Below are positions 52,501 through 63,671 of a stretch of DNA of 64,000 nucleotides, in pieces. Below the pieces are notes generated by a model, which saw nothing but the letters and a program-made list of their open reading frames with translations, did no database searches and was not told the DNA's origin. The DNA lies in contig CM046853.1 of the NCBI GenBank assembly GCA_025617745.1, positions 64,179,024 through 64,243,023 on the forward strand. Direction: 5' to 3'. The translations under genes and the position numbers were made by a program. Numbering within the stretch: position 1 is the first letter of the stretch; each line of letters opens with the position of its first letter. This DNA is from Heliocidaris erythrogramma (Eukaryota > Echinodermata > Echinoidea > Camarodonta > Echinometridae).

Positions 52501-55500
52501 GATGGTAGCCGGGTCGATTTCATCATTGATTAATCTATATCTCTATATCTGTCTTGGCGTAACTTCCAATATCCTTGCCGGAAAGCATGGGATGGAGTGA
52601 TCAATGGCTGTAATCTTACGGTTTCATAAACTTTACCCCCATATATATGTATGTAAACACAAGATTATGTAGAGAGCTAGGATTTGTGGGAGAGAGAGAG
52701 AGAAAGAGAGAGAGAAATTGTATTAAAAGACATACATATTCTTTGCATAAGATTAAGAAGACTAAAGAGGGGGATTGGGTGAAAATTAATGATTCAAACA
52801 AGTCGATGCGTTTTTATCCTCTCTTCATAATAATTTTGTTGCATCCCGTATGGTTACTTGAAAAAAAATTAATTAAGTTAGCAATAAGATGGAAAGTAGG
52901 GAATAGTAAGTACTATAGTCCTTCATTTTCGGGCCTGAATTTTTATAAGTCAATTTTGATGCATGGTGTATTAAACAAATAATTAATATAGCTCTCTCTA
53001 TATAGTTTAATATATTTACTGTTGGAACTAGACATAGAGTATAACGGTGCATTGCAAGAAAGAAAAGAAAGGCTTGGGTATATGGGCAAGACGGCGTGCC
53101 GTAGAACCACTGACAATTTATTGTATCGATATTTTTCTGAACCTTCGGGGGGAGCCATGCAGCTCCATCAAATGTTGTGATGGTAGGGGCGATGTATTAA
53201 ACCCGGTGGGGTGCATCGGGGTCAAGGGGACAAATTATTAATGGCATTTAATTCCAGCTAACAGTCATTGCAAAGGTAGTACACTCATAGGTATGGTTCA
53301 TCATTCAGCTTCTATAGCTTATCTAGGATGTTATTTTATAAATCGTGCTTAGGCCTTTTTTTCCTTTTTTTTTTTTTTTTACCTGCAACCAACTTTAAAA
53401 ATGCGACAGGAAATAAATCACAGAACACTTGACAAAAAGATATGCAAACATTTTTATTCAATATTCGATTTATCATCTCGACGCATTGGATTTTATGTCC
53501 ACTACTCTAGCTCATGTTTTTTCCCCTTTTTTCACGAACCAATCATCTTGATCTGCCGACGGCTTGGCCATGGATTTTGATTGAAACCCGATACCCTTTT
53601 CTTTATCTTTTATCCTTTTTTTACATAACAGAGCAGCAAAAATGGAGGGCGAGGTCATTCTGACGCAAGCAAATAAATTCTATCAATTTGTCACGTGATC
53701 TCGCTCTTGAAAATCAGATGACCTCTGGGGATATCATGTCTCCCACAATCCATTGCGAGACAAAGGACAAAATATCAGCGCATGACGTCATTTTCAATTA
53801 TCAATTTGATCACTGCTTCGTTGAAATCTTGGATATGCTACTAGGCCCACTTCTTCAATAATTTTTTATATATCAAGTAAAGAAAAGAAGAAGAAGAATG
53901 TAATAACAATACTCTTGTCACAGAAGTAGACTGCGGATAAACTTGAAAATGACAAAGAATAAATTGAGGAAGAAGGAAAAGAAGGAGGAGGAGGAGGAGG
54001 AGAAGTAGAAGAAGAAGAAGAAGAATGAGGATGAGAGGAAGAAGAAGGAGGAGAAGAAGGAGAAGGAGAAAAGAGAAGAAGAAGAAGAAGAGGAAGAAGA
54101 AGAATGACAAGAAGAAAAAGAAAGAGAAAAAGAAGAAGAAGAAAAAAAGAAGAAGAAGGAGAAAAAGAAGAAGAAGAAGAAGAAGAAGAAGGAGAAGGAG
54201 AACAAGAACAAGAATAATAAAATGGAAATAATATTATCATCTTATGAATTATTTTGTAAGAACTATAAATGGAATGAAAGAAGGAAGCAAAAACCGGAAA
54301 GCAAAGCTTGTTCTCAACCTAAAATGACTGTAAAATTAATAATCAATAAAATACTGTTTTAACTATTGCGCGGATTCACAAAATAATGAAGAACTCCATG
54401 GCGGCGCCCACTGACTGGGTAAACGTGTTGAAGTGAGCATAAAGGCCGTAGGCATGCATGCTAGTCACACATCTGGACAGCTGCTTATCACACTCCGAAG
54501 ATTAATGTGACTGGCATAGGCTGCATGGTCGGTGTGTGAAGAATAGATGATGCTGTATTCGTGGTGTCCTCATGATGCCTCTCTGATGCACTGGGTCAGT
54601 TTAAAACTCTCAATATTATTATAAAAACAGTGAGGATTTAACACTTTTCATATGCTACCCCCGGGGCTACCCCCCCCCCCCCCCCGCTGCCCATGATCAT
54701 GATGATTTGCAATAGGAACATGAACAAAACAATAGAGAGGTTTACACATATTTACATCGATTCGGAAATGGTCGAAATGAATTAGTAAGTAAACGATAAA
54801 AAGGACATGCTAATCTTGCTTCTCTGTGAACTTTTACGTGCTCCTTCAAATTCGATGCCAGTTCTTAATCAGACTCTCAGAAATGCCACCTCGAGATGTT
54901 TTTTCTCGACCTATGTGGTACCGTATACATTCAGCGCTTTTAGCACTGATATATTACATCACCAAGGACTTTCTATATATTTTTATTACCAGCATAAGTA
55001 TGACAAATTTGTGCAAATAATCTGCTACATCAATGTTTTAATCATAGGTTCAACACGAAATACAGATCGGGAGTGAGGGATTTTTTTTCTCCGTCATTCC
55101 TTTACAGCAATACTATTTCCTATGTATTGGATGCATCTCACCTCCTCCACTCCCCATATTAGTATCTAGGGGGAAATCATGTAATAAATCCTGTGGTGGG
55201 GTTTAGACCGAAATCTTAGCTATGAATATATAATATCTATCAGCCGTATAGCCGTTTCTAGGAATCATTCTCAAATGAAGCTATGATTTTCAGTTCAATT
55301 CTATTCAATTCTCATTTATTTCATTTTCAATTAAAAAGTACATTCAAAACAAATACAAAATATGTCATAATCGAAATTAGAAAATGAAATGGGGAACTAC
55401 ATAAATAAAGCACTTGGGCCTTGTACAAGCATAGTTCCCTACAAATATTGCGAAATTTATATAGACAACAAATAGAAATTTAAAAAATAATAATTTTGGG

Positions 55501-57959
55501 ATCCATAATTATGCAACTAACCAATTTTTTTCATTTCGCCTAAAAATCATAATACAGCACTTCAAAACTATATGATAATAGTCAGAGAGGAAATAAGGCA
55601 TTATACCCTTTTGATGAAGTGACGCACAAAACTAATCAAGGTGGCCCGCGGTGGTGACCCCTCTAAGGCTCTAACATTACCTATCTAACATAACCCCCTC
55701 TAATCTGGCACGGTGAAAGGTAGTGAAAAAGATCTGCTAAATAAATTGTGAGGACGAGTGTGCATGTATTGCTCCCGATTTTGAGACATCGAGACGCTGA
55801 GCACGTGATATGGGAGGCATCCTCGGTTCGCGCTAGCGAAGGGACGTCTCTGGAACATGGGGTGGAAGGGTGTCGAAAAAGTCCCCCCCCCCCCCCCCCC
55901 AAAAAAAAAAAAAAAAAAAAAAAAAAAAGAAAAAGAAAAAAAAAGAAAAGAAAAAAAAAAAAAAAGAAAAGAAAGAAAGAAGACATGTCTCAAACAACCT
56001 CCAAAATAAACTTCCTTAATTTGCCGTCAGAAGTATTGAATAACGGGCGGGAGTGGGGTGGAGAGGGTAAATGTTCGTACCCTTGAGGTTTTTTAACACC
56101 CCCTCAACCTGGCCAGGCATCTAGATTCCAAAGCCTCCTTTTTGTCGACATTGCTCTCTTGCCACAGCCGCAAAACTCATATAACCGTAAAGGGGTAAAG
56201 TAAGCTGTCTATCCCAAACCGCAGAATTCATGATCATTATCATTATTACCGTAATCATGTCGTCATTCAAGTAGTTTTCATGTGACTTCCTGTTTCTCAG
56301 ATCGAATCTCGCTGTCATCATGTTCATAGCCACGGGATAAATGCTTGGAGAATATTAACCTCCACATTCCTTCAGAAATTTCATTGAAATAGTTACACGA
56401 ATTGACACATCTTAAAAACCTCTTGTGCATGTTATCGCGTTGATGCGTCTGTCTACAATAATGAGCAGTTTTAGAAATAAATTCTGAAGACATTAAATTT
56501 TCTTGGACTAAATTCTAACAAAATATGACTATAGGTTGCAATGTCGATGTAATGTTGCTTATAATTCATAGTTATTTGGTTGACAAACCTATATATTGCC
56601 AAACCAAGATAATTCATGTTTAATAATTACCCACGCAGGTATGATAAAGTTAATCATTCAGGATTCATGCATGCATGGGGTGATCTGCTGACAGCCAGAG
56701 GGGCGTTAACTCTAAATAAAATTAAATATATACTGAGTTAACGCACTTTTAGCTCTCAACAGACGGGGTACGGATCTTGAATATCTCTATCACGCAAATC
56801 TTAAATAGTTTGTTCAAAGTCAACTCTTAAATCTCGGGGGAATGGAGATATAGTGACAATGTAGGCAGTGCAAATTTGTAGAACGACTCAGTCAAAACTT
56901 ACTTGAAATGTTCTAAGAAGTATCCGGTCGGTTTACTGCAGCAGTATTTATAGGTTGAAGAGCCGCAGCAGTAGACATTGTTGAGAGCCTCTCGTACGAC
57001 ATCGGGACCGGGACAATGAAAACTGGTGTGGTATGTCCCGCCTTCATCCACATAAGCTTCACAGAACTCACCCGCTGGCAAAGGCAAACAAAAAATGATA
57101 ATGATGATAATGAATAGAATAAAAATAAATCAAAGTTTAAAAAATTAGATGTATTTTACTAATATGTATAAGAACAAGAGAGAAAAGGAATTAATATTTT
57201 TTGCCCACTTTTCAAATTCTACCCCAAAAATTGGATAAAATTTCGCTCGTCAGAGATTTTATGGAATTGTGCCCCCCCCCCCCTGCAAAGTCATGCATGC
57301 ACTCCCGAAATGTAGTACAGTATGCAATTGCATACAGAAGCCTACAAGACAATAAAACATTTTTTTTCCAAATCACGTACTATTTTCAAAGAAAAAGTAT
57401 TACCGGTATTTGTCAAGGTTATTATCCTTTGTATATGAGTGTGCCGAAATACATTAAACAAATTGAATATGCTGAGCTCTGTATGAAGTCGATATTAAGT
57501 CGATACGATATTTCAATGTAAATAATATCATGTATATTTTCGTTACGAATATCTTCATTTACAAAATATTCCTTTTGGAACAGGGCAGCCTCCCTCATGA
57601 TTAATTTATTTAGTCTGGGGTTTACCCAAGGAGGTACTAAGCAAGCCTATTACCTTCTTTGGTTTACCCTACCTGTCATAATGATTAAGAACTCCTTTCA
57701 ATGATTTCAATCATGTTCTTTGCAAAGACATTTTCCCTATCAAAGGATAGATGTATCGAAATCTTCAGGATTGGTGACCTATTGTTTCATGTTAGACATA
57801 ATTTTAAAGTGTCTGTAAGCAAATTTAACAATCTAATGTACGGATTTGTTTTTACTTTAGTCAGCACATGTGAAGATCTGAAGACCGGTTTTGCATTTGT
57901 CCTTATTGTTTTTAAAAACAGAACGTGATGATGATTGTCGACCAGTGGCGGATTTTTTT

Positions 57960-57990
<31 letters not shown>

Positions 57991-60900
57991 GGGGGCAATT
58001 CCGGCCCGTGCCCCTTAAAAAAAAGCGTATATTGTGCCCCCTCTTTTTTGAATTTGCCCCCCCCCCCTATTTTAGAACTGATTTTTTTTTTTTTTTTTTT
58101 GCGTGTCATAAAAATTTTCGGAGATTGGTGCATGTGCCCCGCCCTTGTTGTCGACTATGGCAAAGAATAGAAGCACTGAGGGAAGAAAAGAAACAAAGAG
58201 ACGTAATGAACAAGATGACAAGGCACTACTCATGACTGGGTAGTCTGAAAATCTGCTTAAATCTACCCTGTCTGATACACCAATAAATGAACATCCTGTG
58301 GGTGAAATAATCATGATAAGATATATAGAAATTTGGGGGGAAATAGGCATGCACCAAAATGGTTCTAGTGATGTCTATATATACAATACATATTGGACCC
58401 TATTGAAGATTACAAACATTAAAAAAAAAAAAAAAAAAAAAGCAAAAAGAAACAAAACAAGACAAACAAACACTCGAACAAATAAATAAACAAACAGAGA
58501 CAATGATTGAGAGTGTCTCGACCAACCTGTGGAAAGGAATAATTCAAATTCTGAATAAGTCATATCTATAAAGTTTTTGTAAGAAGCTTACTTACTCGTA
58601 TCGCGATCCCCTTTGAAAACTTCGGGTAACTCCGGGAAATCGATATCCATCTTGTATAAATCCAATCTAACACTGATTAATATCCACTATCTATAATCCA
58701 GGCATACAATTCTACAGGCATGGGTACAAGTTAGCCTACATTACATTCATGAGTTCTGTATTTGTAAGGCAATGTAAAAACATGGTCCACGTTATGCAGA
58801 GCTCTATGCTAAATCAGCAGAATTTTCCTAAATGGCAGTAGGGGGTAACATAGACTCTCCGAGCAACAAGAAATAACCATTTAGTTGTTAATTATAAACT
58901 GCCTGCTAATCGTCGGTGCATTCTGCTTGCTTAATTCATGTCCTTGTGCGTATGGGGTGTGAAATATCCCTTTTGCGTCACCGGGTCTGGGGGATCAGGA
59001 CTGTTTGTGAGTCAACTACGCAACAAGTATACCTAAACTTCCTTGACGTGAGGGGTAAATATGGTCCTGTTCATATGTGATGGCATGATTTTAGATTTAG
59101 GGGGCACAAACGGCCTATTCCACAAAAGAAATATGTGACCATGCAGCTAGCCTTATTCGCCCCCCCCCCCCCGCTTCAAACCCTCAAAGCATCTGACAAT
59201 TCTACCCCCTTTTTTGCTTGTTAGGATTGTGCCCCCCCCCCCCCCCCCCCTCTTTGCAGGATCCTGGGTCTGCTCCTGATTAATCATATAGGTGATTATC
59301 ACCATCAGATGTCATTTTAAAAATCTCGATCGTAAAAATTCATTGTCTCTTGATCTTTCGGGGATTCGCTGACTGGTTAAATACAACTTCATGATCGGGC
59401 TAGTCACCATTTTTTTGCTTTGTTTCCTAATATTAGTGAAGAATTTGAAGTAGATAGGTCAGCGAGCTCCAGTTCGACACAAATTTTCTTTGAGGGACAA
59501 TCCCTTTTTTGTCCATTCTTATTTGTTTAAATCTTAGTCATGAACGTTACCATCATAATCATTATTCTCCTCGTTCGTAATGATTATTCATATACATTTG
59601 TACTATATTTATAGTGTATTTATAATTATTTTAAATACATCTAGCATAAACATCAATGGACCCTATATCTCCAACTTTTCGCGCGCTATTCTAGCAACTT
59701 ATATTCTTAGTAAAGAAACAAAAGACATTCAAATAGAGTCAATTCACATGTGAAGGTTTTTGTTGCTTGTATAAATACCTTAACTCAAATATTCATCGGA
59801 TCCAAGGCCGTACGCAGCGGGGGGGGGGGGGGGGGGGGGGGGGCATTGTCCCCCAGAAATTTCAAAATCATACTTTTTTAAAATCGGGTTTTAGACTTTA
59901 AATGATCCAATATTGAAAGCGACCATCTTGCCCCCCCTCCCAGGAAAAAAATTCTGCGTACGGCCTTAATCGGATCATTAGCAAAGCGGGAAGGTGCCCA
60001 TTATGTGAAGTGGGGAGGGTCGTGTTAGGGAAAAAGAAGGGGGAACGCAGCTGACCAACCCAGGATGTTAGATTATTATCGTCCTTTCTCAAAAATTTTC
60101 ATAACAACAATGATTCTGACTGAAGGGTGTGTGTCTGAAATGCTAATTGGTTCTTTCCATAGAGTTCACAGTACAGTCGATAATACGAACTTTTAATTCG
60201 AGGTTATTAGGCACATGCAGCACCAAAAACATTTCCTTCTATTAGTACGGTACTGCGTACATGCGATTTGAAGATGAAAATTTATTTTTGACATTTTTAT
60301 ATTCAGTACTTTTCCGTGTCTGATTAGTCATTTCAAGTGAATTTTCATATTCAAAATTCATTTGCAAGCAAAAATATAATATTAATTTGACCGAAAATTA
60401 TTCACAACGTAAATATATGTTTCCAACTTGCGAACGGAAGATCTACTTGACTTTGTCCTTTCTCACCATTTTGTTTAATAGCTAGTTATTGACAACGTGA
60501 ATATAGTTTTGCAAATGTAACTTTGATATAATTTATTTACTCTAAAATGCGAATGCTGTAGAGACGACAAAAAAAAAAAGGATTGTGGCTCATCAGAATC
60601 AAGACAGTCATGCTGTCTTCATGATTTAGAGTCAACAAGTTGACAGGAGTGTTCATTATAAGGGGCACGTTCAACCATTAAATCAAATCAAATCAAATCA
60701 AAGTCAGATCGTGCTGGGGCCATATCAAAATAGAATTTTAAACCCAAGAGAAAGATGTACTGTTGAGCGTGTATATAGGGTCGGGTAACGTACCATGCAT
60801 ATCTTTCCTCTTTTCGAATCTTTGTAAGTGTACAAAGTTTTAAATTAAGAAATTTTGTTTGGAACAAGCCGATAATCTGGAGTTTTGGTAGTTTTTCCCA

Positions 60901-62196
60901 CTCGCCGGTCAATATTTTGATCAACACACACACACACACACGCACACACACACACACCTCTACACACATTGATTTGTGGGGAACTTTATTGTTTTCTCCT
61001 ATTGTATTTTGTACCCCGCAAGCACTTCTCCTATTGTATTTTGTACCCCACAAGCATGACGGAATAAAGGCCATCATTGTGCTCTATTGTTCTCTGTACC
61101 CCACAACTCAATCTATGTAAACCCACCCTCACACACACACACACAAAAAAAAAAAGAGAGCCGCTGGCTTCGAAATTTCCCACTCGGATTTTAGTCCCAG
61201 TCGCCTCTGCCCCACCCCCAAACCCTCCCCATGGTGTATCCAACCGACGTACATTAAACCAGGGGCGGATCCAGGGGCGGGTCCCCTCCCCTGGCAAAAA
61301 AAAAAGAGGAGAGAAGTAAAAAGACAACCCCAAAATGATGATGACCTTTCTTTTCTTTTTTTTGCTTGTCAACATTTTTTCTGAATAATGGGCCCCCTTC
61401 TTCACAAAATAATGGATTACAAAACCCCTGCTTTACACGTCTCTCTCTCTGGAAGGGATTCCAAATCTTTTTCTCAATTTTGGAACACCCCCCCCCCCCC
61501 CCTACAAAAGAAAGACAGATTATTGGACAGAGACATATTGAGAGGGCAATACTGTGTTGGCCATAGCATATTCAGCAATGCATAAATTATGGCCAGCTCG
61601 GTTTCAGTGGGGTTATGTTGCCCGTCAGGTAACCAACCAAACACGCCCCCATGAAATTTTACCCACTGTTACCCAGTGCTGTATATATAGCTAAACGGAA
61701 TGGCTGATAATAAAGTAGGCAAATATACTTTGGGACATTATAGTCTTATATTGAGTGAATCACACACCCAACTTTTTTAGGTAATCAAATTTTTAGATAA
61801 CATACAGAGCTATTTGGAATATATAAATAATTATATTTGACGGACCTGGTGGGACCACTTGGAAGATGAAAAGCCTTCCTCAGTGAAAGCTCAAAATATT
61901 TCAAGAAAGAAAGACATGATCTTGAAATGGAAAAGAAATACCAACATGGTATTTACTATTTTCTTGAATTAACCCTACATTTCTATGGTGCATCTATAAG
62001 TAGACGTGACCGTGCTTTCGTCAACCTGTAATGAAAACAAAACATTTCCTGATTATGATAAATTTCACTAATTTGAGACGAAGAAAATCGAAATTTCAGA
62101 TATAAACAATATCTTACCTGTATGAATAATCCAAGATAGTATCTGCGAGACGATGAAGAAAGCACTTAAAATTGTCTTAAAATCTAAGAAAGACAT
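46037..62196 (-). CDS. shisa: Shisa-family single-pass membrane protein, 4 exons
   Basis: Exons 62196-62118, 57074-56903, 48111-47951 and 46542-46037 (minus strand) join in one frame to 305 residues. Order: a signal peptide (residues 1-25); a Shisa cysteine domain (27-84) with Cys-Glu-Ala-Tyr, one central Cys, then CCGSSTYKYCC, the six-cysteine Shisa pattern; a transmembrane helix (about 87-105); a CCCCCSCC cluster likely to be palmitoylated; basic WKRKQTRRR; then a Pro/His/Tyr-rich tail with a PPPY WW-binding motif at about 252-255. Shisa proteins act in the ER or at the surface as trafficking adaptors, for example for Frizzled/FGF receptors or AMPA receptors, and scotin (SHISA5) acts in apoptosis. 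The subfamily is not certain. Confidence 0.92.
46543..47950 (-). other. Shisa intron (1.4 kb)
   Basis: It contains the dispersed repeat at 46610-46985 and a C-run at 47401-47415. No exon seen; the 107-codon plus frame at 47439-47762 has no recognised features. Confidence 0.65.
46610..46985 (+). repeat. TTTCTATAGCGC...GCTCAAGGCGCTTTAC dispersed repeat
   Basis: It begins TTTCTATAGCGCTATTATCC, continues CTCAAGGCGCTTTACAACA, and then TGGAAGTGAATTCCACAGGG and CAATAGCTCCTTCCCCCAAG. The order resembles a repeat common in invertebrate genomes, whose function I do not know. A fragment lies at 15050. Confidence 0.55.
47951..48111 (-). CDS. shisa: Shisa exon: transmembrane segment and cysteine cluster
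   Basis: Acceptor TTACATGCAG, donor TACA|GTACGT on the minus strand; phase 2 in, phase 1 out. It encodes NIGAFVGGSIAIVIAVIIAI then IICCCCCSCCWKRKQTRRR. The Ile/Val/Ala-rich helix, the Cys run and the positive charges put the C-terminus in the cytoplasm. Confidence 0.93.
49125..49267 (-). mobile_element. MITE, GGGGAGCGTTTCATCA family, copy 2
   Basis: The ends CAGGGAAGCATTTCACCAAG and TTGATGAAACGCTCCCCAGG mirror each other. The body contains GCTCTCAGCCAATCAGCTGC and CAAGGATTTCAGTAGCTTAT, the reverse of the copy at 37077-37204. Confidence 0.85.
49301..49501. mobile_element. CCTAACCCTAA-type element with CTCCGGCGACAATG ends
   Basis: This is the best-preserved copy of the family: exact 14-base inverted ends CTCCGGCGACAATG and CATTGTCGCCGGAG, enclosing AACCCTAACCCTAACC and AAATAAAGCCTGGGG. 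It shows that the telomere-like repeat is the core of a small inverted-repeat transposon remnant. Confidence 0.8.
50800..50890. repeat. (TC)n microsatellite
   Basis: About 90 bases of CTCTCTCT with TTTCTT interruptions; the Ser/Leu frame across it is an artefact. Confidence 0.9.
51932..52003. repeat. 72-bp near-perfect palindrome
   Basis: TTATTTTCCAGTGTTCTT on the left pairs with AGGAGCACTGGAAAATAA on the right. The centre AAGCGCATATAA/TTATATGCGCTT is perfectly inverted with a 2-base gap. The tight centre suggests a cruciform-forming palindrome or a minimal fold-back MITE, and does not fit a microRNA precursor. Confidence 0.8.
53490..53840. promoter_or_regulatory. Candidate Shisa intronic regulatory stretch
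   Basis: Within 350 bp lie a perfect CRE/ATF palindrome TGACGTCA (53783-53790), CACGTG within TCACGTGATC (53692-53697), TGACGCAAG and GACAAAGGACAAA. The stretch is less repetitive than its surroundings and borders a GAA tract. Function inferred from motif density only. Confidence 0.25.
53872..54225 (+). repeat. (GAA)n-rich purine tract
   Basis: About 350 bases of GAAGAA/GGA/AAG on the plus strand; apparent Lys/Arg (plus) and Ser/Phe/Leu (minus) frames are low-complexity artefacts. GAA tracts of this length can form triplex DNA. Confidence 0.9.
55290..55450. repeat. Possible dispersed repeat tail
   Basis: AATTCTCATTTATTTCATTT, then AAAGTACATTCAAAACAAAT and CACTTGGGCCTTGTACAAGC look like the reverse-oriented 3' part of a dispersed repeat. 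I have no second copy in the window, so this is weak. Confidence 0.3.
56903..57074 (-). CDS. shisa: Shisa exon: cysteine-rich extracellular domain
   Basis: Acceptor TTTGCCTTTGCCAG, donor TTCAA|GTAAGT on the minus strand; phase 1 in, phase 2 out. It encodes GEFCEAYVDEGGTYHTSFHC, then PGPDVVREALNNVYCCGSST and YKYCCSKPTGYFLEHF. The C...C...CC...CC layout with Tyr and Gly positions is diagnostic of the Shisa N-terminal domain. Confidence 0.95.
57943..58147. mobile_element. Short hAT-like remnant with 8-bp target duplication
   Basis: The left end is CAGTGGCGGAT and the right end is CCCCGCCCTTG, inverted over CARKGGCGG. TTGTCGAC is duplicated exactly at 57935-57942 and 58148-58155. The interior is mostly T-runs, a 26-base G-run (57970-57995) and C-runs. 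Confidence 0.75.
58596..58650 (-). CDS. Possible alternative first Shisa exon
   Basis: On the minus strand ACAAGATGG is a strong start context. The frame MDIDFPELPEVFKGDRDT ends phase 1 at a perfect donor GTAAGTAAG, so it would join the cysteine exon at 57074 in frame. The product would lack the signal peptide. It fits as an internal exon only if it shifts the frame. Some vertebrate Shisa genes (SHISA5) have alternative N-termini. A chance ATG plus donor is the main alternative. Confidence 0.35.
59803..59968. mobile_element. hAT-like MITE (166 bp) with 8-bp target duplication
   Basis: The ends AAGGCCGTACGCAG and CTGCGTACGGCCTT are exact inverted repeats and ATCGGATC is duplicated at 59795-59802 and 59969-59976. 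A 25-base G-run (59819-59843) follows the left end. No coding content. Confidence 0.85.
60922..60957. repeat. (CA)n microsatellite
   Basis: Dinucleotide CACACA run with one CG interruption. A shorter (CA)n/A-run lies at 61128-61155. Confidence 0.9.
60995..61058. repeat. 32-bp tandem duplication
   Basis: TCTCCTATTGTATTTTGTAC followed by CCCRCAAGCA occurs twice in tandem (from 60995 and 61027). A third diverged unit, CTATTGTTCTCTGTACCCCA, follows near 61083. Confidence 0.8.
62118..62196 (-). CDS. shisa: Shisa first coding exon: signal peptide
   Basis: On the minus strand the chosen ATG (62196-62194) follows GGAGGAG, with a purine at -3, and encodes MSFLDFKTILSAFFIVSQIL then SWIIHT before the donor ACAG|GTAAGA; phase 1 out. 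The Leu/Ile/Phe-rich core is a typical signal peptide. An upstream in-frame ATG (62283) would add 29 residues in front and bury the signal, so the second ATG is preferred. Confidence 0.85.
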
Positions 62197-63603
62197 CTCC
62201 TCCGAAACCGCACGCGATGCTGAATGAAAATACCACAATCGATGTACGACGCAGTAGAGATCCTTTTCACCATCTCCGAGCAAAGTAATTCCAAGTTATT
62301 GAATCCTTTATCCAAAATGGGACGAAACCTTTACGGCAGGTTGGAGAATGCTTTTGCACTATGCAAATTATGATAGAGTGTATAAAATGCAGTCAATTAA
62401 TGTTAAAACGTATTCATAACAACCGTGCTTCTGCTCCAGTGTATCTACATGTACGCCTACTGATGTAATAGATGTCGTCCAACCGGAAAAGTGATCAGAC
62501 GATGCGAATAGCTACTCCTTGAGAAAAAGGCGCCTAAACCTCAGATGTCGTATCGTGGGAAAGGGTTACAGAAGATGGAAGCAGGCGAGTGAATAAAGAT
62601 GGACATTCGTGATGAATCAAATGTAGTAAAGTTAGTTCTTGATTTACTTGTGGTGAATGTTTACGTGTTTAGTGACGCACATTGAACTTCAATTTCATGA
62701 TCCCTTGAGAAAAAGGAGCCTAAATTTGCAATGAATAGCTAAAGATAACATTTTTTTTTAATGTAACGTTCTCTACATACATAGTCGTTTGGATATACAT
62801 GTACTTACATGTTTTACAATAAATCATTCAAACTGAGGTATACGTGCAACTCTTGAAAGCATGATACTCTCGTTTTAATGTACAATTTTTCAAGGGATTT
62901 TTTGTCATTTTAAATAATTGTGCAAATAAATCATTCCAACTGGCTAATGATCTGTAATGAATGAGATGGATTTGCGCTTTATTTTATCTTTACAATATGT
63001 TTCTTCTGCCTGTGACACAGCTCAGAGAAGATATATTCTGTGATATTTCATTTTGTTTTCATTTTTACTAACCTTTCATGGCTTTTGTGGACCTTTGAAT
63101 AGATTTTTAAAATCGCAGAGGAAATCGTTTTTGTATTCGGGGAGAACAGAAGCAATCATATTTGGAAAAAAAATGTATGTAATACATATTGTGTAAGTTC
63201 TAGCATTTCATGAAAGATTCAACATATATTCCGGGGTTTGGTACTGTAATGTTTGTGCTTAAAACAAATATATTATTATGATGCGAAAGTATCTCTATTC
63301 TGATTTGAGCTTATCTTGCAGTAAAACATACTTTCGTTGAAAGAGGAGTATAATATTTGATTTCTCCATTATCCAACCACAAAAATATACAGCTATTTTT
63401 ATAGATGGCGCTCGACTGCGGATAGTTACCAGAGCCTAAGTATATGGATGGCTCTGGATCACAGAACTCAAAACAAATAGAAGGATCATACATGCCGCTG
63501 GTTGGCCCCTTTGCGGCAAGCCGGCGGCCATCTTAGATAGAGCAAGACATCAACTCGCTATATACGTGCGTCTTCATGCGAATTCCTGACAACTGACAGC
63601 AAA
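62197..63603. other. Gap between the divergent Shisa and THAP genes
   Basis: No gene recognised. The half near Shisa has an octamer (62361-62368). The 3' part (63400-63600) is richer in CpG and probably holds the THAP promoter. The minus-strand 60-codon frame at 63311-63493 has no known family. A small hairpin (CAGAGCC/GGCTCTG) lies at about 63431-63458. Confidence 0.6.
62361..62368 (-). promoter_or_regulatory. Octamer motif upstream of Shisa
   Basis: ATGCAAAT on the plus strand (ATTTGCAT on the Shisa strand) is a perfect POU/Oct octamer 165 bp upstream of the Shisa start codon. One 8-mer can occur by chance. Confidence 0.3.
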
Positions 63604-63671
63604 ATGCCTTCTTGTGCAGCTATTAACTGTACCAATCGACTCGTGAAAGGTTCAGGGAAAACATTTCACAA
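63604..63671 (+). CDS. First coding exon of a THAP-domain protein (partial)
   Basis: The ATG in GCAAAATGC opens MPSCAAINCTNRLVKGSGKT and FHK, ending phase 2 at donor AA|GTAAGT. THAP domains start at residue 1 with this pattern: two Cys (here 4 and 9) of a C2CH zinc-binding module, a basic loop, then FHxFP, where introns often cut. The remaining Cys and His and the AVPTIF box lie outside the window. THAP proteins bind DNA; some are domesticated P-element transposases and others are still transposon-borne, and this exon cannot tell which. Confidence 0.8.

Larger units (their letters stand above)
48112..56902 (-). other. Largest Shisa intron (8.8 kb)
   Basis: No exon recognised. Listed separately are a MITE pair at 49125-49501, a palindrome at 51932-52003, a motif-rich stretch at 53490-53840 and a GAA tract at 53872-54225. 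Also present: (TC)n at 50800-50890, (GAG)n at 51150-51190, C-runs at 54670 and 55885, a long A/G run at 55900-55980, a possible repeat tail at 55290-55450, and a 10-base inverted pair (GCGTTAACTC/GAGTTAACGC) at about 56704-56747. Confidence 0.65.
57075..62117 (-). other. Shisa first intron (5 kb)
   Basis: It contains a possible alternative first exon (58650-58596), hAT-like elements at 57943-58147 and 59803-59968, many poly-G/C runs, (CA)n near 60922-60957, an (AATCA)n run at 60678-60700, a 32-bp tandem duplication at 60995-61058 and a solitary CAGGGGCGGATCCAGG motif at 61260. Confidence 0.65.

Noticed and set aside
53866-54240. Ser-, Phe- and Leu-rich minus frames and a Lys/Arg plus frame
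   Set aside because: These are translations of a GAA/CTT tract and low complexity in every frame.
62197-62283. Longer Shisa N-terminus from the upstream ATG
   Set aside because: It would put 29 mostly polar residues before the signal peptide; the inner ATG has good context and gives a normal secreted start.
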